From Cytidiella melzeri (lineage: Eukaryota; Basidiomycota; Agaricomycetes; Polyporales; Irpicaceae): 64,000 nucleotides of DNA. The stretch is from assembly GCA_022592445.1 (NCBI GenBank), contig JABYQR010000220.1:1-64000 (forward strand), in the 5' to 3' direction. Both the position numbers and the translations under genes were made by a program. Of this stretch, positions 45,923-57,684 are shown one piece after another (the first letter of the stretch is position 1; each line of letters opens with the position of its first letter). The notes beneath the pieces were generated by a model. It was given only the letters and a program-made list of their open reading frames with translations. It did not search any database and was not told where the DNA came from.

Positions 45923-46641
45923 TTCTACACACCGGGATCCTCTTGTCGGCCGCGTTGGGGGTCTTATAGTGGTCATAGTCCAAGACAGCTCAGCGTCCAT
46001 GATGATCTTGGTTTACAGCTGGATATTCGGCCACCGCCTCCTGAAATATCAGTTTCCCTGTGGGAAGCCATTGGGCGGAGGTTTCCATCGAACCACATGC
46101 CAAGTTGGCCACTCGGATATCTGTAACTTGTTGAGGCGTGGTAGACGTGAGATGAGATGTGACATTAGCTAGGGCCGCTATGACGATGTCCGTCTGCTGT
46201 GGGCGATTTTGGTCATTCCCCATCCCGGACACGGATGACACCGCGTATGCGGAAATGCCTGGCAAACAGCGGGAGAAAAGAAACACTGCTCTCTTGTTAA
46301 CATTCCCGTGCAACTTGAAACACGAATGTCCAATCCATTGACCTAAGAATCCATGCTGTCGAACAACATCGTGAGGGATGTTTTCCCGGTTTTTGTACCG
46401 AGAGACTCACAAGTGATTCGGTATGCAGCTCATAAGTCATATGGGGTTGCACTGCGGCGGTCGCTGCTAAAACCACGATCACTCACGTGCATTGTTGCGC
46501 GATCAGTCACAGTTAGTCACGCCGGAGCCCAAGTAACGCTCAAACTACTTGGGTGGCCACCACCACCTCAATGAACTCTTCTCTGCGAGTGCCGCCGCGT
46601 TTATAGCAGTAAGACTGCGTGCAAACCCTTTAAGTTGGAAT
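45923..46641. other. Divergent intergenic region
   Basis: Between the DUF6533 gene and TDP1. A 107-codon minus-strand open frame (45,990-46,313) has protein-like composition but no recognised motif and no clear splice link. Confidence 0.35.
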
Positions 46642-49266
46642 ATGGCAGCTTTTGATGAAGCAGAGATCCAGAGGTACGTGCATACGCCGCACTCAGCTCA
46701 TAGACTCATCATTGCATCTCAAAGAGCCATCGCTTTGAGTCTGCAAGAACCTTCAATACCCCCTGTTATTGCTGCGCCAGTTCGTAGAAATGTGCATGAC
46801 CTTGATGACGAGGACGAAGATCCCGAATACCAAGAGCAACTTCGTCGTGCCCTAGCCGAGTCGCAAGCAGCGAGTCAGCGCACACCAGCAGCTGCAGCGC
46901 AAAGCGATCGCTCTAGTGCTCCCGTACAATCCACTTCCCAGAAGCCTCCTAGCGCTTTTCTTTCCACTAGAGCAGAACTGGAACGAGAACGCTTAGCAAG
47001 ACAGAAGAGACAACGTCCGGATGTCTCGCAGGGTAGGAATGTCATCCCCAAAGACGAAGAAGACGATGATATCGATCTCGACACTGAAAACGCTCGTGAG
47101 ACGAAGAGGCAACGCGTTTCCTCCTCAGTGACCTCTATACGCACCAACGCGTCCTCTTCTAGCTCCGCAAACACTCGTATCCAACCGACGATCGCTAGTC
47201 ATAACGATATAGACAAATTCTTCTATGACGGTGAGCTCAGACAGACGGCAAACAGATACGTTGATCCAGCGAAGGACACGCGTCCAGTCTTTCGGCTCTC
47301 CGAGATTCTTGCTCCGGTGAGCTACTCCAGGTGTGTTGCGAACTAAATTTGATTGACCTTAATGGACAGAGAGATGACATTCGGTTCGCGATCTTATCAT
47401 CGTATGCTATCAACTTTACGTGGTTGTACACTTTCTTCGAGCCGAAAACGCCTGTTATCGTGGTAACACAGGACGCACACGGTGAGTCGAAATCAAAATC
47501 TCCAACTGACTGAGGCTCTGACATTACCAGGCGAAGAAACGATCAAAGAAGTACTGCCGGAATGGATCAAGACTACACCGTTCCTCAGAGGCGGCTTTGG
47601 CTGTATGCACATGAAGGCAAGGATGTCTTTTGGTTGTCAAACAGGGTGCTGATTCGAAAGGTTCATTTACAGTTCATGCTGGTATTGCGTTCCGTGGATG
47701 TGTATGTTACTGCCTTCTAATTTGTCTCCAGATATTCTACAAGACAGGACGTTTGAGAGTGGTAGTCTCGACGGCAAATCTTATTGAGTACGACTGGCGA
47801 GACATTGAAAATGTAGGATCATGTATATACAACACGATGCTCTGGCTGACTAGCTTGCAGAGCGTTTGGGTGCAAGACATACCCGCACGAGTGAACGCTC
47901 TCGCACATGATCCCAAGGCAGACGACTTTGCGGCTACCATGACCCGCGTACTGAGGAATGTCAACACCGCCCCTGCCCTGATAACCTTAATGAGAAACGG
48001 GGTAAGTTTAGAGACGAGCACGGTCTGCACATGCTAAAGGGAATATAGCATGATTTACCAATACGCCGCTTGGAGGAGCTTCGTGAAAAGTGGGATTTCT
48101 CAAGAGTCAAGGTTAAGCTTGTTCCGTCCCTTGCTGGCAAGCACGAAGGTTGGGATTCCGTACGATGATTTTGCATCATACGTTGCAGGCATATACTAAA
48201 AATGGCCCTCTAGGTCATCAGGAACGGGCACACAGCTCTTATGAAGGCAATCATCGACCTGAAAACCCGTGCGCCGCCAGGGAAGGAGCTGGTATTAGAA
48301 TGCCTGGTGGGAACTGATGTTACGATCATTTCATGCTCAATACTGAATCTTGATTCTCAGGGCTCATCTATTGGGTCTTACACAACCCAGTGGACGAACG
48401 AATTCTATACAGCCGCCCAAGGAGAAACAGTTGGGAAATGGCTTGCGAAGACTCGTGCTCAGCGCTCGAAATTGGCGTATCCACCGATCAAGATTCTTTT
48501 TCCAACCTCACGCACAGTTAGAGACAGCGTACTCGGTGAAAGTGTTTGTGACGTAGCGCATTGGGCGTACGAATTCGTGTGCTGATCATTCTCTGGTGTG
48601 CAGGGCGGTGGCACGATGTTCTGTCGGCGAAATCAGTGGGAAGCTGCAAAGTTTCCGCGCGAGTTGTTTCATGATTCGAAGAGCAAACGTGGTCGTGTTC
48701 TTATGCACTCGAAGGTGTGTACCTGTCTCTCGATCACACTCCTCTACGTTGATGTGCGTTTGACAGATGATCATCGGCACGTTCCGTTCGTCCACCCTCG
48801 CAAACGCTGTGTCTCGATCCAAACCGAAGATTACAAAGGTAGAAGACGACGACGACATCATCGAGGTTGCACCACCCAGCGCAGATTGTGTCGGCTGGGC
48901 GTACGTTGGGTCGCATAATTTCACGCCATCAGCTTGGGGAACTCTGTCAGGATCGGACTTCACTCCGATACTTAACGTGAGTAACTGTACCCTGGCCGCC
49001 CGCATGGAAGATACACAACGGATCTTACACGTATTTTGCACATCAGGTCACGAATTTCGAACTTGGGATAGTGTTTCCTCTCCGTGACGAGCCTCATCTC
49101 GCTAACGTAGCCTGCTGGGAGCGTCCTCCGCGGAAGTATGAAGTCGGGAAGGATGAGCCGTGGGTATGTTCGATCATTAATGTTATTCACCAGGGTTGGG
49201 CTTACAATTTCTTTCTCTGATCAGTTCCAATTTGAGTCGCCGTTCCTAGCAAGTGAGGCGGGATGA
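46642..49266 (+). CDS. Tyrosyl-DNA phosphodiesterase 1
   Basis: Fourteen exons join in phase to 639 aa: 46642-46673, 46725-47316, 47370-47481, 47531-47616, 47673-47681, 47732-47812, 47861-48001, 48049-48159, 48214-48306, 48361-48543, 48604-48714, 48767-48976, 49047-49163, 49225-49266. The N-terminus carries a UIM-like AIALSLQE motif and acidic stretches. The HKD catalytic motifs of the phospholipase-D fold are MHMKFMLIFY with STANL, and LMHSKMIIG with GSHNFTPSAWG. It removes trapped topoisomerase I peptides and other 3' adducts in the nucleus. The first HKD motif spans exon 4, a 9-nt microexon (Phe-Met-Leu) and exon 6. The intron before the microexon has a GC donor (AAG|GCAAGG). The unusual AGT|GTTTGT donor after exon 10 is least certain. 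Confidence 0.9.
47673..47681 (+). other. 9-nt microexon of TDP1
   Basis: TTCATGCTG encodes Phe-Met-Leu in HKD motif 1. It lies between a 56-nt GC-AG intron (47617-47672) and a 50-nt GT-AG intron (47682-47731). Both joins are phase 0 and restore MHMK-FML-IFYKTG, which matches the family. Confidence 0.75.
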
Positions 49267-50085
49267 GAAAAGATATAGATAACGTACAAGTACCGGTAGT
49301 TTTGATCCTACATATATGCGTTTACTCTGAATAATGATTAGGATGGTGCACACAATCCGATACACTCCGCTTCGTTCCTGTGCAGCCGATCACTAGTTAT
49401 CGACCTCATTGTACATAAAATAGAGGACTGAGGCGACGGCGCCGCTTTCTTTTTGGTGAGTGGCTGTCTTCGAAGCGCGATATACTAGTAATACACATGT
49501 ACTGAGCGAGCTTCCAGGTTGTCTTTGGTCAGTTTATTTCCCCTCTTGTGCCGGATTTCTTTCTCGAGCTGGTAGCTGAAACGACGTTAGCGTTAGCGTT
49601 GCGTTATATCGGCTTAGGTTTATTGACCAGTCTTCCATTACGTTCGCCGCTGCGATTGAGTCTACCCCCATAATCTGATGCTTGTCTAATAGCCAAGGCA
49701 ATAATATCTCGCAGGTTTGTAAGTCACCAGAGCTTTGCGTTTCGCTCTTTCGATGCTGACCCTATCTTCTCCTTCAGCATCGCCTGGCCTATAACATCTG
49801 TCATCTTGTCGAGATTCCTTGTTAGTACGGAAGACGAGAAAGGGAGCTCGGGGGAGTTGACTAGCTGGGGAAGCAGGAGCTCTGAGGACAACTATGAGAT
49901 GCCCCGTTTCTGAACAATTCTAGAGTTTCGGTAAAAGAAATCAACTACTTGACGCTATTTTATTTCTTGATTGTACAACTTGCCGGTTTACTCTAATTCT
50001 TACTGTTGTGATTTTTCGTCCTGTAAATTCCGCACCCACGTTGATCGTCGTCAGATTTGTGTATGGCTCGCGCACGGTTGCGCGA
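49267..50085. other. Intergenic
   Basis: Convergent 3' flanks of TDP1 and the glutamine synthetase-like gene. A short GTTAGC repeat (ACGTTAGCGTTAGCGTTGCG) occurs near 49,583. No gene is recognised. Confidence 0.4.
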
Positions 50086-51713
50086 TCAATAGAAGTTGAC
50101 CAGCTTCGTGACCGTCTCCTCCTCTGTATCGGCAACGAGTAGCTTTTCAAGAGTCTGGTCACCATAAAACTGAGTTACATACTTGTGATGTCGACTGAAA
50201 AACACTGAATGACGTACCGCGTTAACCTGGAGATAAGTTGAGACAAACTTATCGCCGAGCATCCCCCTCAACTCCTGATCGGCCTCCAGATAATTCCTCG
50301 CCTCACCAAGGGTACTCGGGACCCTCCCGACGTTCCGCACACCCTTCTCTGCCTTTTCTTCGTCAGTCATGAGTACGACTGGCTTCACACAGTCTCCCGA
50401 CTGCAGCTGTGTCCCATCCACCAAAGCCTTCGTCCCCGCTCCCAGTAATCCCGCGAGAACAAGATGCGGGTTCGCGGTAGCGTCCACGAACCGACACTCG
50501 AAACGGTGTCGTCCTGGGGATCCGGACAGTCGCACGGTGGTTTCTCGGTTCTCGGTTCCCCAGCACGCGTAAGTCCCGCCGGACCATACGCCATCGCCGA
50601 CGCGGGCGTAGGAGTATTGAGTTGGTAGAGTCAAAGCGCACAGGGCGGGTATGTGTGAGAGTATCCCCTGTAGGAATGATCGTTCGTGGTCGTTCATCGT
50701 GGGTCCAAAGTCTGTATCAGCTCGTTGCGGTGATGCTGCTGATGGTGCGTCGGTGGGGTGTACGGAGAGGTTTGTATGCGCGCCACTTCCGGCTAACAAT
50801 AAAGCGTGAGCGTTACAATCAGACGGTGTGTGTGTCGGTTGGAGGGAACCAAACTCACTGCTTGTGGGGTACACCTTGGGTGCGAATGTGGCTCGGAGAC
50901 CGTGCTTGCTGGCGATGTTATAGATAGTCTCGCGTGTTTGGATCAGTGCATCCGCAGCTTCCATGGGAGGGAGAGGACCTGTGACAACCTCGTACTTTGA
51001 GCACGACGTGAATACAACAACGCAAAGTGAGTAAAGTGGTGGGTACGGACCTGCCCAGGAGCAGCCTCCGCATGGAACATCTGCAGCTCGATACCAGCCT
51101 GGTCCAAACACTCCGCAATTTCCTCCATGACCCTGTACTCGATGCTCCCAGATGGCATCTTTGCAGAGGTAGACCAGTCTGCGCTGTTCACGGGTACGAG
51201 CTGAGGAGTTGTCGAGCTGAGGAGGATAAACTCGGATTCAAACCCTACGAGATATGTTACACCTGCGGTTGATTGGGCCTTGTCGACGACCTGCTTCAGA
51301 ATCCATCGTGGACACAGAGGGACTGTCAGCCCGTACTCGGGCGACAAAGTCTTCTCCTGGAAGAAGCCCATGATACTTGCGTGTCCCGGAGCGTAGGGAG
51401 AGACGCGGAAGCTGCTGGGGTCGAGCACGTAATGATATTCGCCTGTGCTACTAAAACCAGGTGCCAAAGCGAGAATGACGATACCGAGTGCCGAGCTTGT
51501 GAGCGATACACCAGGACGAGCGGATTCCAGGATCTTCTTGAAGTACTTTCGCGGGACGACGCGGTAGCGTGTGTTGTTGATGTAGTCCGACCAGGTGATT
51601 CGGATGTATTTGATACCTAGTGTGTCTAGATACGCGTCATCCTGGAGGTTCACTGGAGCGGGTCGCTCGACTGTGGCGGGAGTGTATGCGACGCCGTGCG
51701 TCGCGTCAGACAT
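50086..51713 (-). CDS. Glutamine synthetase-like protein (GS superfamily)
   Basis: Three exons (51051-51713, 50859-50994, 50086-50792) give 501 aa. The N-terminal beta-grasp region includes IKYIRITWSDYINNTRYRVV. The catalytic part contains LVGFESEFILL (metal Glu), QMFHAEAAPGQYEV, FAPKVYPTS, GSGAHTNLS (the GSGxHxN metal/ammonium loop), ENRETTVRLSG and HRFECRFVDATANPHLVLAG (with the E-x-R metal/phosphate residues). It is shorter and more divergent than housekeeping eukaryotic GS and resembles the bacterial-type/FluG-like GS group of fungi, whose substrates are mostly unknown (gamma-glutamylation of amines is plausible). A 39-nt intron at about 50,180-50,218 is possible but not required. There is no pathway context nearby. 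Confidence 0.8.
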
Positions 51714-52093
51714 TGCTTTGAACGATGAATATCTATAGCTGAGCTAGATGAAGAACTACTTGAGTACGGACGATGGTATTATAGTGGAGGTGCATCTTAC
51801 GCTCGTTTGACCTTACTGAAGGTGGATAGAAAGAAAGCGGTCTGCGCAGAATGCAGCCATACGTCTCATGATGATATATGGCAAGGTGCCCGAGTATCAT
51901 AGATCACGATAGCGTAACTATACAGCATTAATATAGACGCGTGACGTCACGCGGCTTGAGTGCAAAGTGTAAATGAATAACAAACATAACTTAAGATAAC
52001 GCAGGTCACAGTCCGTGACATTATATCTTTTGCGTGTTCTCGATTGATCAGCACACATATGAGGCCTCACTTACAGAGTCCCAGAGTCGCAGA
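51714..52093. other. Divergent intergenic region
   Basis: Promoters of the GS-like gene (minus) and the small ankyrin gene (plus). No other feature. Confidence 0.4.
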
Positions 52094-52703
52094 ATGGTGC
52101 GTCGATGAGAGACATATTATGTAGCGATGATGGTCAACACGATATGAGCTGTAGGCAGACAACGTTGCGGAGAGGGGCCAGACACACACACTCACGCCCG
52201 AAGCCATTCAGTTCGCACATCGGATGTTCAATGCTGGACGGTACGGAGACGACGTACTCTTACATGCTGTAGACGCAGGATTACCCGTGAACATGACCAA
52301 CGATGAAGGTTTGCAATATCCACTGGACCTTTATACATCTAGCACACTGGACTTACTACGAGCATTCGTGACCCTCGTACGTACAGGCAACACACTCCTC
52401 ATGCTTGCTGCCTACAATGGCCACCTAGACCTCACCAAAGGTCTCATCGCTAGAGGGGCTGATGTCAACAGAGTCAACGACCGCGGTCAGTCACCCCTCG
52501 CGGGCGTTGTCTTCAAAGGGTACGACGAGATCGCGACTCTCCTAGCCGAGAACGGAGCAGATCCACGGCTTGGGACACCAACAGCCATACAAACGGCTCG
52601 TATGTTCAATAGGTTGCAGTTGCTGAAGATTCTGAATGCAAATGAAGATGACATGAAAGAGTCAGTACCATCTCCTCCGGGCCCGCCTCCCAATGCGACA
52701 TGA
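52094..52703 (+). CDS. Small ankyrin-repeat protein
   Basis: Exons 52094-52096 (the ATG only), 52155-52308 and 52387-52703 give 157 aa. The start codon is directly followed by a GTGCGT donor; splicing the 58-nt intron yields M-ADNVAERGQTHTLTPEAIQ, which fits the N-terminus I recall for this fungal family. About three ankyrin repeats follow: AGRYGDDVLLHAVDAGLPVN, GNTLLMLAAYNGHLDLTKGL with GADVN, and GQSPLAGVVFKGYDEIATLL with GADPR. The end is Pro-rich. The second intron (78 nt) is a multiple of three and reads through, but its product would break the repeat. A soluble adaptor protein; partner unknown. Confidence 0.75.
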
Positions 52704-53407
52704 GTTTGCAATGTATAGCAATGAAGCGGTATGGATTGATGTTCATAATGGGTGGGGCGTGTTGGCTTGAAGGGCCGGTGAGGAATGTGGGGTTGTTCGG
52801 CATTTGGCAGTGGGTGAAGAAGGGGACAAGGAGAGTAACGCTTGGATTGGGGTGGAGGGGAGCTTGGAGGAGGACTGGGATAATGAGAAGCAGGATGAGA
52901 GTCGTTGAGGCCTGCGGCGGGTGTACTACTTGGTACGTTCTAAAGACTATACGCGAATGTTTTACAGCTGTTACTATAACCCTCTTGGTACAACTGCCAC
53001 CTCGAATGGAGGTACATTGCTGTCCTTTGCCAAGTCGCATTGGAGCGCTCAGGCTATGCCTAATGGTGTGCAGGCTTTGTGGCGTTCTGCGTATGTCTTC
53101 CGTGGTTCAAACGTTCAAGGATGTTAAGTATTTTTTGGATGAGAATTGTTCATGCAGCTATCGTATGGCCGGCAATACGTACTAACTTTTATTGGTGGTG
53201 GTAGTGCGCATCACGGCCGCAGAATGCGCATGCCAGCATAGACCCTGTCTAGCAGCATACAGTACGTAATCAACTCTAGTTCTCTCCTATACAAGCTGAC
53301 AACAAAGCCAGACGTTCTCTTCTCCACCCACCTTGCAGGGTTCTAAGTCTCAGTCCCCATTGTCTCGCTCGCTTTGTGCTTTATCCTTTGAAGCCTGAGC
53401 GACTGCA
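52704..53407. other. Intergenic; upstream of the zinc-finger array
   Basis: The part from about 53,180 resembles the region upstream of the next zinc-finger copy (54,540-54,772), including GGTGGTAGTAGTGCGCA-like and CCAGACGTTCTCTTCT sequences, so the duplication unit includes the 5' flank. Confidence 0.5.
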
Positions 53408-54379
53408 ATGTCGTACTACTGCAACCCTTGTAACAGGTGGTTCGTATCGTACAATGGTCTCCGGCAACACCAGGAGACGTCTTCGTGGCATCAAAGTTAC
53501 TACTGCGACAGCTGCAACAGGGAGTTTTATACAGAGGACGCCTTGACGCAGCACTGGATCCACAGCTCGCGACATGCTTACTGCTCGTTATGCGACGAGC
53601 ATTTCGACGACTACTCCGAACTGGAAGATCACCAGGACAACAAACATTGGTATTGCCACTCTTGTGACGAGGTAATATGCCTACATCCCTACGGTTTTAC
53701 TTGGTGGTGGTTTTTGTGACATGCTTTGTACTGACGGCGGCTCTAATTGACGCAGTTCTTTTACACGGAGGAGGATATAGATGAGCACATGGAAGAGTCA
53801 CATTGGTACTGCAAGAGCTGCGACCGCGTGTTTCAAACGTGGCAGGGTCTCGACATGCACCTTCGCACTTCCAAAATCCACAACCAGCAGATCCACCGCT
53901 GCCCTGGGCGAGGTTGCGAAAAGTCATTTGTCGCGTATGGCGATCTGGCGTTGCATCTCGAGTCGGGAACGTGTCCTTCTGGCGCAACGCGTCGTGCGAT
54001 CAACAACCACGTCGTTCGAGTTGACCGTGACAACATCATCACCAACCCCTCTCGCCTCATCGCGTACCATGAAAGTTCTCCGGTTTTGAGCACTTCGGCA
54101 ACCTCAGCCTCGTGGAACGGTCGTCAGTACGAGTGCTTCTTGTGCCACATGGAATTCCGAGAGCTACCGTCTTTGAACGCTCATCTGCGTAGTCCGGCGC
54201 ACGACCAGGAGATATACCGATGCCCTACGGCGTACAATGGATGCGGCAGAGAGTTTAAAACTCTCAGTGGGCTCTTGTCCCATGTGGAGAGAAGTGAGTG
54301 CGGAGTGACAAGGTTTAGGGGAAAAGTCCACGATTACTTGGACGATGTTACTGCGGGGATGGGGAGGTTGACTTTTTAG
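53408..54379 (+). CDS. C2H2 zinc-finger protein, tandem copy A
   Basis: Two exons (53408-53671, 53756-54379) give 295 aa. About eight C2H2 or C2HC-like fingers cover the protein: YYCNPCNRWF...RQH, YYCDSCNREF...TQH, YCSLCDEHF...EDH, YCHSCDE split by the intron from FFYTEEDIDEHMEESH, YCKSCDRVF...MHL, HRCPGRGCEKSF...LHLESGTC, YECFLCHMEF...AHL and YRCPTAYNGCGREF...SHVERSEC. Several fingers have acidic or aromatic residues where DNA-binding fingers are basic, so RNA or protein binding is as likely as DNA binding (inference). No signal or membrane segment. First of four paralogues with the same intron position. Confidence 0.85.
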
Positions 54380-54772
54380 AGTCTTCAATGGAGGTAGCGT
54401 ACACCTCCGGCAGGGCTCGCTCGAATGTCATGGTGCTAGATGCAATGGGGTATTTTCCATTGTTTACTTCACATTCCGTAACGTACAGGTACTGGCAGGT
54501 TGCCAGTGGGTGTGCGCGCGGCCAGTGTTACGTATACAATAATGGTGGTAGTAGTGCGCACTGCGCATGATGCTGAAGAAGTCGCAAGCCCCTGTAAAGC
54601 CTGGGTTGCAGCGTACGTAATTGATTATCAGGTTATCGTTGACCTACAAACTGAAGACAAGCCTCCAGACGTTCTCTTCTACTTCTACAACCACGACTCT
54701 TTCAGAGTTTCGAGTCTCGTTTCGCACTTGAGCCCTACCTCAGGCCTCAGTTGCGATCCTGAGCGATAGCCA
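54380..54772. other. Intergenic spacer between zinc-finger copies A and B
   Basis: Partly duplicated from the region upstream of copy A. No gene. Confidence 0.5.
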
Positions 54773-55762
54773 ATGTCTTACTACTGTGACCCTTGTAGCA
54801 GGTGGTTCGTATCGTTCAGCAGCCTCCGACAGCACGTAGAGACCTCTTCGAAACATCAAAGTCACTACTGCGACGACTGCAACAAGGAGTTCAACACCCA
54901 GGCTGCCTTGACGAAACATTACATTCGCAGCTCGCGGCACGCTTACTGCCAGTTTTGCGACGAGCATTTCGACGATGAGTCTGATCTGGATGATCACAAT
55001 GACGATGAACATTGGCGTTGCAGCCCGTGTGACGAGGTAATGTGGTTGTGATTCTTTTTACCACCCAAATCCCTACTACGTTGCCCAGTGGTGAATCTGT
55101 GATAGGGGTGATACTGACGACGGGTTTGGTTGACGCAGCTGTTTGACACGGAGGAGGACCGAGATGAACACATGGAAGAATTCCATTGGTACTGCAAGAG
55201 CTGCGACCGCATCTTTGGATCGGAGCAGAGTCTCGACATGCACCTCCGCACTTCCAAAATCCACAACAAGAAGATCTACCGCTGTCCGGGGCGAGGGTGC
55301 GGAAAGTCGTTTGTCGCATACGGAGATCTGGCGTTGCATCTCGAGTCGGGAGCATGCTCTTCTGGAGCGACGCGTCGCGCGATTAACAACCTCGTTGCTC
55401 GCGCCGACCGCAACAACCTCATCACCAACCCCTCCCGCCTCATCGGGTACGATGAAAAGGCTAGAGTGGTGAGCACGTCGGCAAACTCGAGCGCTTGGAA
55501 CGGACGACAGTACGAGTGCTTCTTGTGCCACAAGGAGTTCCGTCAACTGTCGTCCTTGAACGCCCATCTGCATAGTCCGGTGCATGACCAGAAGATTTAT
55601 CGATGCCCCAAGGGGTACAAAGGATGCGGCGCAGAGTATAAAACTCTGAGCGGCCTTCTGTCCCACGTGGAGAGAAGTGAGTGCGGAGTGTCGAGGTTCA
55701 GGAAACAAGTTCATGATTACCTGGACGATGTTACTGGGCGGATGGGGAGGTTGACTTTTTAG
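54773..55762 (+). CDS. C2H2 zinc-finger protein, tandem copy B
   Basis: Exons 54773-55036 and 55139-55762 give 295 aa, exactly the exon sizes of copy A, to which it is the closest relative (HFDD, EEFHWYCKSCDRIF, DLALHLESGACSSGATRRAI, CGVSRFRKQVHDYLDDV). All cysteine and histidine ligands seen in copy A are kept. The 102-nt intron again separates the Cys pair of the fourth finger (SPCDE) from its His pair. The reading frame is intact, so both copies appear functional. Confidence 0.85.
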
Positions 55763-55975
55763 AGGCCATGACGCGTTCCATGTTCATCTTTACTGCCACC
55801 TCCCCGGTCATCAGCCGCGCTACAGCATAATCAACATGAGACGAGATATAGTCTCTGGAAACCCACAGATCATGCTTACACTACTTGTTGGTACAATTTC
55901 ATAACGTGTCCAAGGCATTCTACGATACCTAGATCCGCGATGCATGTCCGATTCGTGCTGCTCTCCGACGTCCGT

Positions 55976-57684
55976 TCAGAAATAAGACGCGACCAGATCC
56001 TTCCCAGCTCTGATCGCAAACTCCACCGTCTCAAACCCGTTCAGCCCAGACGAATAATACGTATGTCTCTGTCCTTGCAACGCGTTGTACGAGGCGTAGA
56101 TCCCACCCGCCAAGTCCGAGCTCGCAAAATGCGGAAAGTAGTCCCACTTCCTGATCGCTTTCACGTCCCTCACCGTCACAGTCGGGTGGGCGATTCCCGC
56201 TCCAGTCTGTACTCTCGTGAGGGTACTCGCAAGGAGCTCCTTTGCCTCCTCAATTGACATTGTGCTCCCTGCGGGTCCCCACGAGTACGTTGTGGTGATC
56301 GGAGATCCATCAAAGAGACGGAGGAAACCGACGGGAGCGCCGAGAGGTTCGGGTGGATGTTGTTGGAAGAAGAACGGGTGGTCGATTTGGGTCACTGTGG
56401 CGGAGGACCAGTAGGCTGTTATTCCTACTTTGGAGAAGACTGATTTTTCGCTGGAAGAGAGCGGCATGTCGATCGCGGCTAGGTTTTCGAGAGTTGGAGG
56501 GAATGCGAGGACGACGTCTGAGCATTTTTGAGTCGCGCGGATGCCAGGGCGAACGGTGTATGTGACGACAGGGGTGTGGCCTGTACGGTCTAGGAATCGT
56601 GTTATGAGTGTAAGTGATGATATCAGAAGTAGGACACCTTTTTTTGAATGACATACCGATATTTGTGACAGCCGCATTGAGGTGTAAAGGACCGCGAATC
56701 GAGTTGGAGTATTGGACAAACACCTTGTGGTAATCTGTTTTGCACGCATATGTATGGGCTTGCCGATGCATTTATAGAGCGCTCCAGAGGAACAACGTAC
56801 CGACGATGTAGCTTTGTGCGAGTCCGAGGAACGCGCCGAGGATTTCAGGTGTAAAATACTGGAGCATGTATATCTACGAGCCAGAGTTAAATTTGTGTTT
56901 GATCTTTTGAAGCAGTGGTGGCGGACATACCGTGGGTGTCTGTGTAATGTCTCCATAGCCGTATGGGACCATACCTGGCTCCATGACTGAAGGAAGCGCG
57001 AGGTATTCGTTAGTTGAAAGCCATTCCGAGAAAGGTACTGTCAAGTCGGCAGGAACACCGTGCTGTGAAGGATTGACATGAGACTCGGAGAACAGCAAGC
57101 AAATACGACTTCTCACGTACGACGTAGCGCAAAGAACTGTACAGCGGCGCGAACGTCGTTGTCCAGTACGCCGTATATCTCGCGTACTCTTCCGCAATGA
57201 GACCCTCCTCTGAATCAGTGATCGCTGGCATCTGCATCGCTTCGCTTGCCTTGTTCCCAGGTCCGTAAAGCCAGTACTGCCAGCCATTTTGCATGGATAT
57301 TCCAGGAGTGAGCGGGAGATTGGCGGCCTGAATGAGCGGTAGGGTATTCGCATAGGTCAAGTTTGTGAAGAGCAGAGCGCCTAGGGGGTGGTATATACTG
57401 CTGTGGTTCATCTCGAGGATAAGGAAGTGTGTGTGTGAGAAAATGTCAGAACGTGTTCTGACTTACTTGGCAGGTCCGTCATAATACTCCTGACATTTGC
57501 CTCCGACGGTAGGCTGCTTGTCGAAGACGACGGTATGGTACCCCTTTGCTTCGAGTTCGTGAGCGATAGTGAGGCCGCCAGGTCCAGCTCCTACGATGCA
57601 AACAGGTTGACTCCAGGCTGCAGGGTTAGCTGTTGAGGACACTGCTAGCGAGAGGAGGAGGGTAGACAGGATGAGGGCTGTCAT
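55976..57684 (-). CDS. Secreted FAD-dependent oxidoreductase (amine-oxidase fold)
   Basis: Six exons (57467-57684, 57121-57400, 56931-57062, 56801-56873, 56657-56734, 55976-56589) give 464 aa. A signal peptide (MTALILSTLLLSLAVSSTAN) is followed by the Rossmann FAD motif VCIVGAGPGGLTIAHELEAK and the second-glycine region TVGGKCQEY. The C-terminus has the FAD-binding end FASSDLAGGIYASYN and GLNGFETVEFAIRAG, typical of the flavin monoamine oxidase/protoporphyrinogen oxidase superfamily. It should act in the secretory pathway or outside the cell. The substrate is unknown. It interrupts the zinc-finger array on the opposite strand. Confidence 0.8.

Noticed and set aside
49575..49610. GTTAGC repeat as an interstitial telomere tract
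   Set aside because: Only about three imperfect units and it does not match TTAGGG-type repeats.
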